Below, piece by piece: positions 23,275 through 34,227 of a stretch of DNA of 64,000 nucleotides. Both the position numbers and the translations under genes were made by a program. Under the pieces are notes generated by a model. That model was not told the DNA's origin. It worked only from the letters and a program-made list of their open reading frames with translations, and ran no database searches. The DNA is from Climacteris rufus (Eukaryota; Chordata; Aves; Passeriformes; Climacteridae), in NCBI GenBank assembly GCA_013398175.1, contig VZRZ01008717.1, positions 533,486 to 597,485 on the forward strand, given 5' to 3'. Positions within the stretch are counted from its first letter, which is position 1. Each line of letters starts with the position of its first letter.

Positions 23275-25005
23275 GTAAGGCTGACTGCATGGTGGGAAGG
23301 TGTTCCCCCCTCAGGGAATCCTTCATCCTTTGTCTTCTAGGTGAGGAGAACCTGGTTGTGGGAGGACAGCACAAGAACATGGACTTCTCTCACTTTTTAC
23401 AGGGATAAATTAGCTCTCTCTGGGTTTCTGCGGTCCTTCACTGTTTAACAAAAACGTCTTGGTTCCTACTGCATAATCTGAGATGGTTTCCATCCACCCA
23501 CTGCCTAGTCCTGAGATAGCTTTGAAATTAAGGAATATTGTGATATGTTTCCTCCATTATCTACAAATAGCTTTACAAAGAAGGTAGGGCTTTGTTAGAA
23601 TCCCCTAGATTTGGGTGTTGTATTTCTCTCCAGTGCCCATAGAAGTAGCTGGTGTCTGAGAGTAGGAAATCTGAATTTCATTGTCCACATACTTAGAAAC
23701 CATGGCACCTCTTCAAAATCTTCTTTGGGTGCTCAAGTTGATGGTCTGATCGTGGTGGTGTGAAGTGAAAGGATCTGGGCATCCAGGTGCTGCCTGTTGT
23801 GGCTCCGTGGTCCCTAAGGAATGGAAAGTGGTGCAGAGGAGGCTCCAGGAGACACACTGGTGGTGGGACTTGTCCTCAGCTGGATGTTCCTCACTCCCAT
23901 GCAGGAACAGAAACAGGGGCAGCAGTGTGAATAATGAATGTAAAGGTTTTATTTTGTTTGAAGGAGGTTTGGATCCAGACAAACCCTGCAGCTCTCTTTG
24001 GCTCAGTCTGGGACACTCAGTGTCATACCAAATGCTGTCCTAGAAGGGCTGTGTCCACAGAAAGGTCACTGAATCATTTGGCAGTGACAATGGGATTGCA
24101 GACCCAGCAAACTTGATCCTCAGAGACTCTCAAATGGCATCATGATGGCTGAGACAGGGTGATCCCTCTCCCTTTTCTCCTATCTGATATCCCTGTTCCT
24201 ACACATCACAAGGCATGTGATTATCACTGCAAACCCCACTGTGGACTGGAGCTGAGGAAAAGCCTGGGGGAGGATTGAAAGCAGCTTTCAGAGTGTTTCA
24301 GCTGATGCTATTCCCCCCCAGGCTGTGTGGGCAGCACAAGCTGTTGTGCCTGGTTTAGTTGCAAGTACCAGACCAAGCCACCTGGGGAGGCTCGAGGGGC
24401 TTCCTGAGCCAGGAAAAATGCTGCCACCCAGGGCAGGAGAAGAAATCTTCCTTTCACCCTGACTAGCCGTGTCCAATTTGTTGATTTTTGTTTTCCTGCC
24501 CGGTTCCTTTTGCTGTCCTGTGACAATAAATGGCAGGAGAAGGAAAAAGAGATAATCTCTCCTACAGGCTTGCAGGTGTTGTTCAGGCATCTGCAGGTAC
24601 CTCTGGTGCCCTTTGTGCTGGTAGCTAAACATGCATGGATGCGTTGACCAGTTCTGGGTGACCTCCACAGAATTATTAAGGTCGGAAAAGAACTCTAAGA
24701 TCATCAAATCCAACAATTAACCCAACACTACCACTAAATCGTGTCCTAAAGTGCCACATCTACACATGTTTTGAACACTTCCAGGGATGATGATTCCACC
24801 ATTTCTCTGGTTAGCCTGTTCCAGTGCTTGACTATCCCTTCAGTGAACAAATTTTTCCCAATATCCACTCCAAACATTCCCTGGCACAACTTGAAGTCTT
24901 GTCCTCTTGTCCTGTCACTTCTTACCTGGGAGAAAATACTGACCCCCACCAATGCTTGGCTTTTCATCCTGCTCTCCTCATTCCCATATTTGTTTCATCT
25001 TCCAG
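23275..25005 (+). other. ADGRB1 intron within the HormR domain
   Basis: A 1.7-kb intron splitting HormR, occupied near its 3' end by a minus-oriented CR1. Otherwise nothing recognised. Confidence 0.85.
24667..24955 (-). mobile_element. CR1 LINE 3' fragment (second subfamily) beside an acceptor
   Basis: Read on the + strand it starts AATTATTAAGGTCGGAAAAG, followed by AACACTTCCAGGGATGATG and CTTGTCCTCTTGTCCTGTCA, the reverse complement of a CR1 3' end of the type with ACAAGTGACAGGACAAGAGG. Divergent. It ends about 50 bp before the HormR acceptor. Confidence 0.8.
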
Positions 25006-25112
25006 GGCTGATCCTTCGAAGATGCATTTTAGATGAAGAAGGCATAGCTTACTGGGAGCCTCCAACGTACATCAAGTGTGTTTCTATTGATTACAGGAAC
25101 ATACAGATGATG
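25006..25112 (+). CDS. ADGRB1: ADGRB1 HormR domain exon, second half
   Basis: A 107-bp exon, phase 1 to 0, acceptor TCTTCCAG, donor GTAAGG. It encodes LILRRCILDEEGIAYWEP, PTYIKC and VSIDYRNIQMM. It supplies the remaining HormR cysteines (RRC and IKC) and the second tryptophan (AYW), completing the fold begun in the preceding exon. The peptide matches remembered human BAI1 except for scattered changes such as Ile for Glu after RRC. A minus-oriented CR1 fragment ends roughly 50 bp before the acceptor, so the branch point lies at or beside the element edge. Confidence 0.96.
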
Positions 25113-25670
25113 GTAAGGCAGTCCCACTCCTCAGATCAGCAGGTTTGGGATCTTCCTCAGTGCTTGTTACATGGCTATAGTTACAAGAAAAGAAAGAAAG
25201 GGACATTTCCTCGTGAAAAACAGATGCCAGCTCTGCCTTAATTTTCTCTTACTGTTTTTGTCTGTTTACCTTGTGATGCACAGGCACTTCATGGACAAGG
25301 GACAGTTCCTTTCAGGATATTTTAATATCTGCCTTATAAGAAAACAAGGTTTTGGGGCAAAAATATTCTGTTAGCTGGCTTGGGTTATGAACAGAATAAA
25401 CTCTGTTGTAGGACAATCTCTTCTTCATGGGTAAATTTCAGATCTCTGTCATTTTAGAACCACTTAGAATATAATTTAGAATCTATCACTCTTTCCTTTC
25501 ATTTTAAAAAATATCAGGGGCTCTCAGGCCAGCAAAGATTGTCAGATCCATCTAAGCTGTACTCTGAATTATGAGGGAGGTCAAAAGCCTTCCCCCAGCA
25601 ATTCCTTCACTGAGCTCGTTAACTTTGACTGTCCCTCAAGTGTTTCTCATGTTTCTTTTCTGTTTCTCAG
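25113..25670 (+). other. ADGRB1 intron, HormR to GAIN
   Basis: A short 558-bp intron. I see no repeat or other feature beyond splice signals. Confidence 0.9.
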
Positions 25671-25865
25671 ACCAGGGAACATCTTTCCAAAGCTCAGCGT
25701 GGGCTGATGGGAGATGGGCTGTCAGACGTGCTCCAGAATCTTGTGGAAATCTCCCAGGATGGGACCAGCTACAGTGGGGACCTGTTGTCCACTATGGACG
25801 TACTCAGGAACATGACAGAGATCTTCCGTAGGGCTTATTACAGCCCGACTTCTGGGGATGTGCAG
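25671..25865 (+). CDS. ADGRB1: ADGRB1 GAIN subdomain A exon 1
   Basis: A 195-bp exon, phase 0 to 0, acceptor TGTTTCTCAG, donor GTGAGC. It encodes TREHLSKAQRG, a helix-rich stretch with VLQNLVEISQDGTSYSGDLL, and LRNMTEIFRRAYY ending GDVQ. This opens the helical subdomain A of the GAIN (GPCR autoproteolysis-inducing) domain. NMT is an N-glycosylation sequon. The sequence is highly conserved with mammalian BAI1. Confidence 0.97.
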
Positions 25866-26860
25866 GTGAGCCCAGATGCATTTCCTGGAACCCAGGGCTG
25901 TGTTAGAGCCGTGTCCATGCACATGGCTCCCAGTTTGATCAGTGATACTGATTGTAGCTGATACAAGGCTGATGAGAAACCAGATTTTTTTTCCCCCAAA
26001 AATAGTGTCTTTCTGTATTAAACTCTCCCTTCGAGGTGGTTCTTCCTTGGGTTATAAACTAAGAACTTGAAAGCCAAGGTCACTCTGAACTATTTCAACC
26101 TGATAGCACTTTACTGCTTGTTTGGAAAGGATTTCAAGCTAATGACTGGATGTAAAATGATCCTGTGGCATTGGGTACCTGGATGTTGATGTAGGGGAAT
26201 ATCCTCATGGTTTCTCATCCCAGGGTTTTACTTTCAGCAGCTGCAGAGCAGCTACAGGATATACCCTTGGGATAGGTCATCACCCCGTGACTTGAAACAT
26301 TAAACTGATCCTACATGATCTGCAGTGAGTGGTAAAACTGGAGAAAAAAATCAATAGTCTAAATTTCCTGTCTCTTTCCTTCTCACTGTGGGCTGTAAAG
26401 GTCCTACCATGGACAGCACCCTCTTGATCCATCTCTGCTTCTCTTGATTGGTCACAGGCTAAAGAGAATCATTAGGTTTCCATATATTGGAAGCAACAGA
26501 AGGAGTAGAAAATAGGATAGGAAAGGATTTGTGGAATGGAAGTTCATCTGTTTCTAACCAGTTTCTGACACACATTTACCTAATCTGTCCTTAAAAATAA
26601 TCAGCAATAGATACAAGATATATTCCCAATCCAATGCCGTAGGAGATACGGTAGTTACAGTGAAGGCCTTGGGAAAAAAGGGGGCAAAAAATCCTTGGGG
26701 ACCTGTGAAATGCTGTGAGACCCTTTGGGATTAGGACCATGAAAAGCCTCTTGGAGCACATTTGAATCTCACATATCCCTCACACTTCACTGTGACCTTC
26801 CCAGCCTAGGCTGTGCTTGGATAACCATCTCTTTTGTCCTCTTTTGTCTCCCTTCTCCAG
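25866..26860 (+). other. ADGRB1 intron inside GAIN subdomain A
   Basis: A 995-bp intron with no recognised repeat or exon. Confidence 0.9.
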
Positions 26861-26929
26861 AACTTCGTCCAGATCATCAGCAACCTTTTATCAGAGGAAA
26901 ACCGGGAAAAATGGGAGGAAGCTCAGCTG
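26861..26929 (+). CDS. ADGRB1: ADGRB1 GAIN subdomain A exon 2
   Basis: A 69-bp exon (23 codons), phase 0 to 0, acceptor CTTCTCCAG, donor GTATGA. It encodes NFVQIISNLLSEENREKW followed by EEAQL, an amphipathic helix of GAIN subdomain A. It is symmetric and short, so skipping would keep the frame but remove a helix. Confidence 0.95.
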
Positions 26930-27390
26930 GTATGAACCTTCAGCACCTTCCCTGGAATTAAAGAGGCTTTCAGCATAGGGTTAAGCCATGAGGAGAGGAT
27001 TTTCCAAGTGTCTACTTGACCTCCTAAGATGAGCTTAGTTCCAGGCTGAGTCACATTAATGGAGTAACTCGGGGAGCCACAGGATTTCAGCTCTGAGCCA
27101 GTGTCTCTACATGAAAAACTGTGAAGTGCTGGCAGTGTAAACCAAATTTGCAATGGGTCTCAAAGGTCAGGCTTGGTTTGGAGTTGATAACCCTGATGGC
27201 TCTCTGTAATTCCACTCTTTCCTCTTGCCAAGATAAAGAAGTGTGTTTACATCGTTTCAAGTTCCTGGTTAAAAAGATGCAGGACAGGAGGGATTTTCAG
27301 AGCTGGAGTCTGCTTGGCTGAGCTTCTGGGTTTAATTATGTTTTGCTTTATTTCTCTCCTCCCACGATTAGGGACCCTGCTCAGTCCTGA

Positions 27391-27531
27391 ACTCCCCATT
27401 CCTGGAAATGTTCAAGGCCAGGTTGGATGGGGCTTTGAGCAAGGTGTGGAAAATGTCCTTGTCCATGGCAGGAGTTTGGAATTAAATGACCTTTTAAGTC
27501 CCTTCCAATCCAGGCTGTGAATAATTCTGTA
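27391..27531 (+). mobile_element. CR1 LINE 3' fragment
   Basis: CCATTCCTGGAAATGTTCAA, GGTTGGATGGGGCTTTGAGC and CCCTTCCAATCCAGGC with an ATAATTCTGTAG end. Confidence 0.85.
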
Positions 27532-28032
27532 GCTAAAGTCTCATGTATTAGGGGATGGTGGTGTTGGGTTTTTTTTCTGTGTCTTATTTGGCCCTTGTCT
27601 CTTGTGCCCCATTTGAACTCTCTGTTGTGGACTTGTGTCAGACCTATTCCTTTGTCCCTTTGCCATTCCTTTGGTGAGGTGTTGCTGTTGCAAAATTTCT
27701 CAAAGAAACCTGGAAATAGAAAATAATCAAGAAAAAAGTCACCCAACACACAAAACAACTTTGAAGTCCCGTTATATTCACACCAACCAGAGAAGTCCTC
27801 TGGGAAAAGCTTTTTAACAGAAAGTGTTGGCACAATTGTTGGCAGTCCAGAATGTGAGACCTGAAAACATTTCTTCTATGCAAACAGGATCCCTGTCAGG
27901 AACTGAGCAGCCTTCTCCTCTATTCTCTCCGGTATCTTGTGCTTTCCCTTTGAATTTGGAAGAGGATGACCTGATCTGAATGGGATAGAGAACCATCTGG
28001 ACATGGCAAGTGGTTCTAGGTGGCCAAGCAAG

Positions 28033-28105
28033 TGGTTTGGGTCAGATGACCTCCAAGGTCCCTTCCAAACTAAGCTGTACTGGAGTCTGATCCTGTGATT
28101 CTGTG
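28033..28105 (+). mobile_element. Short CR1 3' fragment
   Basis: GATGACCTCCAAGGTCCC followed by TTCCAAACTAAGC and GTGATTCTGTG. Only the last 70 bp of a CR1 is clear. Confidence 0.6.
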
Positions 28106-29454
28106 CCCAAATACTTGGTCTCAAGCCTACAGGTGCATGTATATACTTCAGCACAGAGCAGAGGAGACTGTCAAGTTGCCATAACAACAGGGAAACCCTT
28201 AAAAACAGCTGTGTGGCAATCCATTCCCAGTGGCTCTCCCTGTGCAATCTGGTCTTTGCACCTACAGACAGGCACAGCCCAGCAGCATCATGACCTCCAT
28301 GTGGATTGAGAACACCACAGGGAGAATATTTTCCTGGTGTGTATTTTACTGGGAATTGAGATGACAGCCCAACACCACGACTTTAGGACACAGAAATCTT
28401 CATGAACAGGATGACAACAGAGGTTTCAACAGCCTCTGTTCTTCTCCCTCAAAGCTGCTGGACCAAAATCACACCTTGCCTTTCCCAAGATCAACCGATT
28501 CTTTGAAAACAAAGCCTTTGGCTCCAAATTTGCTCATTAAAAATAAACCCAACTTCACTGCAGTCTCACATCCCAATACCCTGTGGCCCCCCAGACAGAG
28601 TTTTGTTCAAGGAAAATAAAAACTAAAGCAACACATTAAGGTATTCAGTGAAGGGCTACAATGATTTTTGAAGAGTTTTTGTCGACCATTATATGATAAA
28701 ACCTGAAATACATCCAGTGTAGCCTGGATTTAGTTTGACCTTGTGATTTCAATCTGTAATGGAATATAAAAGTATGCAGTTAAAAATAGCACCTCACTCA
28801 GTTCTCCTCCTTCTGTGCACACCTGGTGTACTGGCAGGACTTTTTAATCTCATCCTGGTACAGTTTTAGTCTTACCAAGATCCTTTGGAGAGACAGAGAC
28901 ACGCATGGTCACCCCTGTCCTCCTTGCCCACACTCTCCATGGCTCAGCCTTCCTTCTGCCTCCTTCCCATCTTGTCCTGCTTGTCCCCAGCCGTCCCTTC
29001 AGCTCTGCTCAGCCACCTCAGAAGGTCTGGATTATGGTGAGGAACTGAAAAGGCTGTGAACATGGAGGAAAAGGAAAAGAAGAGATGTAAAGGAGCTGAA
29101 CTGCTTTTCTTCAGCCTCTCGTGGTATTTGCTAAGCGCCTCTAGGCAAATGTGCTTTGAGGGGAAGACAGGTAGTCAGCACAGCTGACTTCAAGTGGATT
29201 ATATTTTATGGAATCTGACACTGGAAAACTGGTTATTGTTTAACAGCTCTGCCTTAAGTTGGCAAAATACAGATAAAGAAGAGCTATTGCCAATAACTTT
29301 ATCAATGGGGAAATGCCAGGAAAGGAGTAAGAGCTGGAGAAGCTCCAAGACAGCCCAGGAACAACAACTTCATTATTTTGAGAGTGAGATCCTGCCAGGA
29401 AAACAGGAAAGGAGAAAATCATGCTGTCTGGGTGTCCTTTGGTGGGGCAGCTTG

Positions 29455-29532
29455 CAACAGAAGAAGTTGGAACTAGATAATCTTTAAGGTCCCTTCCAAA
29501 CCTAGCCATTCTTTGATTATGTGATTTTATGA
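29455..29532 (+). mobile_element. Short CR1 3' fragment
   Basis: GATAATCTTTAAGGTCCC and TTCCAAACCTAGCCATTC with a degenerate TTGATTATGTGATTTTAT tail. Confidence 0.65.
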
Positions 29533-29834
29533 AAGGAGAAGGCTATTTTCTTCTCCAGAGTGTCTCAGATATTTCCCTTTGCTTTAAAATCTTGCCCTCC
29601 ACCCTAAGTTTTATCAATCTGACTGTCATATTATCACTTTTTGCCTCTTTCTTTTTCTTTACTGGGCTTCCTTTTAGGATTTCTTAGTCCTCCTTCTCCA
29701 CAGCTCCATAACACTGCATTATACACAGCATATGCTTCCAGTTCACACATGAGGGCAGAAATCTTTGCCCACAGAGAAACTCTAGCTGTGCTCATTAGGA
29801 TCTGATCTACTCAATATTCTCCCTCTCTGTGCAG

Positions 29835-29943
29835 ATAGGGCCAAACGCCAAGGAGCTGTTCAGGCTCGTGGAGGATTTCATTGATGTCATCGGCTTTCGC
29901 ATGAAGGATTTCCGGGATTCCTACCAAGTCACGGACAATCTGG
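29835..29943 (+). CDS. ADGRB1: ADGRB1 GAIN subdomain A exon 3
   Basis: A 109-bp exon, phase 0 to 1, acceptor CTGTGCAG, donor GTGAGT. It encodes GPNAKELFRLVEDFIDVIGF, RMKDFRDSYQ and VTDNL, the last helices of GAIN subdomain A before the beta-sandwich begins. The exon must end at the second G after CTG to meet a GT donor, which gives phase 1 and matches the next exon. Confidence 0.95.
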
Positions 29944-30786
29944 GTGAGTTCATTTGCGCTCCCCACGTTGGGGAGAGACCCCTGAAAGCTGTTAATTACC
30001 GTGCAATGTGGACAACCTGGGCCATAGCGGGGAAAGGAGGGGAGGCAGCAGGTGGTAGGACATTAAAAGGTCTGGGGGAAGATGTGGATGGGCATAAATA
30101 TGGGATGGCTTTTCTCCAAAGTTAGGATTTCATGAGGAAGAAGAGATATCCACAGAGAGATCTGAGAGGCATGTACAAAATGGAGAACAGATGATGAACT
30201 GGGCAGAATTAGATTCTTCCTTTTATTTTTTTTAACACAAGAACAGCGCAGCAGCCAATGGAGGCAGCAAGCAACAGCAGGCAGTGTTTGATTTATGCTG
30301 TGTGCACAATCTCAGCGTGGAACTTGTTGCCAGAGGAGGCTGCAGAAGCCAAAAAGTGCAGATGGGTTCATGATGGGATTAGGAAAGTGCACAAAAGAGA
30401 AGTCCATTGGTGGCTGTTAAAGTTGATAATCTGGATATAGCCAGGAGCTGAGGGAGTCCTGCTGATTTCTGGGAGGACAAACCAAGAGATGTCTTGTTTT
30501 TTTTCACACTTCTTATCAGTTGCTGCTGGTCACTCCTGGAGATAAGATGCTGGAGCAGATTGACCTCTTTTCTGCCAGGTTTAGTGCAGGCAGGACCCTT
30601 TCAGTGAATCTTGAGCCCTGGTGACATTTTTCTTGTATAGACACCACCTCAAGGGAGCATCTCTCTTATGGCTCCCAAGATCCAGTCTATCTGATTTCCC
30701 ACCATGACTTCCAATGTTTTCTTCAGCACATGCGAATTTACTGAAGCTGATTTCACTCACTGGTTTTATTTCTTGCTTCTCCCCAG
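29944..30786 (+). other. ADGRB1 intron between GAIN subdomains
   Basis: An 843-bp intron with one old CR1-like segment. Nothing else recognised. Confidence 0.85.
30313..30478 (+). mobile_element. Old CR1-like LINE fragment
   Basis: GGAACTTGTTGCCAGAGGAG, GATGGGTTCATGATGGGATT and GGTGGCTGTTAAAGTTGATA resemble a deep amniote CR1/L3-like 3' region rather than the young avian CR1 group. Divergent, so subfamily is uncertain. Confidence 0.5.
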
Positions 30787-30930
30787 TCCTCGGCATTCAC
30801 AAACTGCCTGCAAACGCAGCAACCGACATCACCTTCCCCATGAAAGGCTGGAGGGGGATGGTGGACTGGGCCAAGAATTCGGAGGACAAGGTCACTGTCT
30901 CCAAGAGCATCCTGTCTTCAGGGCTGTCAG
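30787..30930 (+). CDS. ADGRB1: ADGRB1 GAIN subdomain B exon 1
   Basis: A 144-bp exon, phase 1 to 1, acceptor CTCCCCAG, donor GTAGGC. It encodes VLGIHKLPANAATDITFPMK, GWRGMVDWAKNSEDK and VTVSKSILSSGLS, the first strands of the GAIN beta-sandwich. It resembles BAI1 and BAI3 in this segment and lacks the long Gly/Pro-rich insertion I recall for human BAI2, which supports the paralogue call. Confidence 0.95.
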
Positions 30931-33468
30931 GTAGGCAGCACGGCCAGGGTGCTCCAACAGAAAATTTCTCCTTCATTTTCTAAGAGCAGTTCCTTCCATT
31001 TGCCTGATTTTCAAATCCCCTTCCAGCTCAGCCGGGTTTGCTCAGAAATGTTTGGACACCAAAGGCATTGATGAGCGCAAATAAGGCTTTGAGATGTGGC
31101 CTGACCAAGAGCTCAACCCATCTTCTCCAAAAAGTTCAGGGCCAGTCTTAGTGCCTTGGTGTGAATGTTTATGTTTTCCTAAAGAAGCAGTAAAAATTGG
31201 CAAACATTGCTTTAGGTGCTGCCCAAGACTGGATCCAAACCCGATAGAGCCATCTGAGGGTGAGTATCTAGGAGGCAGAAGGTCAGGCTGAGCAGCTGGT
31301 AGGTCTGAGTCTGCTGCATGGACAAGGCTTGACAGATCTGGGGGGTTTTTGACCCTTATGTGAAATTTCCTGCTCATTCCAGAGATGAAATTCAGAGGCA
31401 TTTATCACTGAGATCACTGGCTCCGCATCAGGGCTTGGATATGAGCATCAGTGTGGAGGTGGGAGCACTGGGTGCCTCAGCCAAGCTGGCCTCACTGCCA
31501 GAGCTGGAAAAACACCTTAAACTTTCTGGGATGCTCTGCTGGAGCATCCAGCCTTTTACCTGGATGAGAGTCACAGGAACCAACAGACTTAAAGTGCTCA
31601 TCTTTTGGCAGGGAGACTTAATATTTGGCAGGATTGAGCCCTGAGTTCTCAAAAGCAGGACCCTAAGCTGGGTTATTTCCTGGGAAACTATGGGATTTAC
31701 TTCTGGCACTCATGCCTTTGAGAGCTGCTGGCTCCCCCTTGCTTGGGACAGAGGCTGGAGACTGAGTTGTTGCTAGTAAAAGACCTTTGGCCACTTGTTG
31801 TCACACCAGGACCTTTTGTCCTGGGCTTCCCTGCTGGGGCTGGCATTGGCCATCATTTCAGCTTGGGAAATCTGAGGGCAAGAACAGTTAAGTGACACCC
31901 CCAAGGGTAAACACTGAGTCACTCTCAGAGCAAGGATCATGTCAAGCACTTCTGCTTTGTTGTGCCTTGAAGACACTGTGATCTCCCTGGGAGAAGTTGG
32001 AGCCTGTTGGGAGGGTTATCACAGTTTGTTTGTGGATGCTGTGGCACCTTCACCTTTGGAAACCCTTAATCCCTTGTTGGACAAACTGCTGGCACCTGAC
32101 CTAGACAGAGTTGATCCTACTCTGAGGCTCAGGACTGTCCTAAAGGCATCCAGTTCCCCATGGAGCTGTTTTCCGGATTGCTGTTAGGAGCATCCTCACA
32201 CAGAGATGCTCTCCCCCAAGCTGTAGTGATTGTGCAAACAAAAGGTGACATCCACCCTGAAGTAACAACTTCCCATCAGTGCTCACCTCTCCATGGTTTC
32301 CTAAGTACCACCCAGGGCTCTTCTGTCTCTGTTTTGTTCAATATGTTGTGCTGGTGGTGTAGTTTTTGAGGGTTTTGTTAGTGATTCCAGCAGAGATCCA
32401 CCTCTATTAGTGTTGATCCTCAGTTTTCTTTGGCTGCAGGGAATAGCAGTAACTATCCTGAGCAAAGTGATGAAGACAGGCAGCTTCATGAGACCAGATC
32501 TGAAGCCCCTCACTGCTGGGAGCTGACTTTGAACAGTTGATTTCGATGGGCCAACACTGATTTATGCAGTTGGGTGACACAACTGCTCTGCAAGCCTGTC
32601 TGTCAGTCTCTCCCAGTTATGTGTTCACCAGATATCCAAATCTGACGATAAGAAAGATGGACATGCAGAGTTGTGCCTGTCCTGCACTGACAGAGCACCG
32701 TCAGCTCAACCTCAGTACAAGACATCAGAGAAGTCCCACCTGGTGCTTTCCCAGGCTTCTTCAGCACTACTTTTCCCCAAGCCACTTTCTTTTTCTCCCC
32801 CTGAAAATCCAGCCCTGGGGCTGCCTCTACTGCTCGTGGTTTATGGAGGGAGGTTCTCACTTCTTGCAGCTGGGCACTGAGAGGCAGTGGAAGAGGAAAA
32901 ATAAGAGGAGAAGGAGGAGGAGGTCAAGTGACATGCCCAGAGGTCACACAGATGATTCAGAGGCTCATCTGGATCTGCTGTAGCCCCCAGAGGCAGCACA
33001 TGAGCTTTGGGGTCAGAGCAGGCACAGTGGGACAGCTCCCCTTCCCGCTGCCCTTGTCGTCCCGAGCGCAGCTCTTCTCTCTGATGGCTCGATAGCTGTG
33101 GACAGGTCCAAAGGCCTTGGGGTGGCTGCAAGAGACCTTTCCCCCCTTCAGATTTGTCTGCTGTGGTGCTGTCAGAGGGATTTGGGGGTTTCTGAATGTG
33201 GGAGCACTGCTTGGGAGGAGTGAGCCTTGTGAGGGCAGAAGGCTGTGATGCAGGGTCACCCCAAAGGTGCTGAGACCTCCCTGGGCACCAGAGACACCTG
33301 GTGTGGTGACAGCAGCCACTGCATCCCACCACAGTGATGTTGGCCATGCCCCACGAGAGAGTCCTCCACACAAGGCCAAATCCTGCACCTGGGTGTTCCG
33401 TGGGGACAGCTGCCATCCCAATGGTCTCAGTGCTGCTCTCTTCTTCCCTCTCCTCTGGTGTCCTGCAG
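30931..33468 (+). other. ADGRB1 intron inside GAIN subdomain B
   Basis: A 2.5-kb intron. The 3' part (about 32840-33460) is comparatively GC-rich and holds long minus-strand open frames of about 190 codons in two registers. Their composition (Ser, Pro, His, Gln rich, no domain) suggests chance openness, so I do not call a gene. Confidence 0.8.
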
Positions 33469-33544
33469 TGTCAGACGACTCCTCCGTCTTCGTGGTTGGG
33501 ACCGTGCTGTACCGGAACGTGGGAAACATCCTCTCCCTGCAGAG
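33469..33544 (+). CDS. ADGRB1: ADGRB1 GAIN subdomain B exon 2
   Basis: A 76-bp exon, phase 1 to 2, acceptor TCCTGCAG, donor GTAAGA. It encodes VSDDSSVFVVGTVLYRNV and GNILSLQ plus two bases of an Arg codon. The SVFVVGTVLYRN strand is one of the most conserved GAIN segments of the BAI family. Confidence 0.95.
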
Positions 33545-34091
33545 GTAAGAGGGGCTGCCTGGGCAGGGGGAGCAGCTGGCAAATCACCAGGATGATCCCT
33601 CTGGCTGTCGTTTTCCAGGGAAAAAGCAAAAGCTACTGGGTGCAACGAGACAGACTTTGACTTGCAGTGGGAGTACTTTTGTTCAGGTGGGGACTGGCTC
33701 ATGCATCGCGTGCTGGAGGAGTAGGAATGTTTTCCCCACCCACGTGCAGCACCCCAGACATGAACGGGAGGAGGCTGTAGCTGCTGTCTCATTCCTGCCC
33801 GCCACCCTTTGCCCCTCAGGAACGGGACCTCACCCTGCCCTCCTCCTCATGAGGGATGCTGGCGGCCTTAACAGATGGGGGATGCTCAGCTGCGTCGGTA
33901 TTCCCGAGCTGGCGGAGAGCTGCCAGCCACACTAACCCGGGAGAGCATCACGGCAGAAGACAGGCTCGGGGAGGAGAGAGGGGAGAGCAGCAGCACGCCT
34001 GGCTGCACGTCTGCCGTGTTCCCAGCGCTGCAAACTGCCTCGGGCACCAAAGCTTTTGTGTTTTGTGTTCAGCACTCCCTTTTTCTCTCTC

Positions 34092-34092
<1 letters not shown>

Positions 34093-34140
<48 letters not shown>

Positions 34141-34227
34141 NNNNNNNNNNNNNNNNNNNNNNTTTTTTCTTTTTTTTTTTTTTCTCCCTTTTTCTCTCTC
34201 TTTCTTTTTTTTTTTTTTTTTTTTCCC
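34093..34227 (+). repeat. Poly-T/pyrimidine tract interrupted by the gap
   Basis: About 45 T residues before the gap and a TTTC-interrupted pyrimidine run after it, up to the CCCGGG at 34225-34230. Its true length is unknown because the assembly breaks inside it. Confidence 0.95.
34141..34162. other. Assembly gap (22 N)
   Basis: Twenty-two undetermined bases inside a homopolymeric T tract. The N count need not equal the real gap size. Confidence 0.99.

Larger units (their letters stand above)
26930..29834 (+). other. ADGRB1 intron inside GAIN subdomain A
   Basis: A 2.9-kb intron with three plus-oriented CR1 3' pieces of decreasing clarity. No extra exon seen. Confidence 0.85.

Noticed and set aside
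32841..33529. Overlapping minus-strand open frames of about 190 codons
   Set aside because: Two registers are open at once, there is no recognisable domain, and an ADGRB1 exon lies antisense within the region. A GC-rich intron explains the lack of stops.
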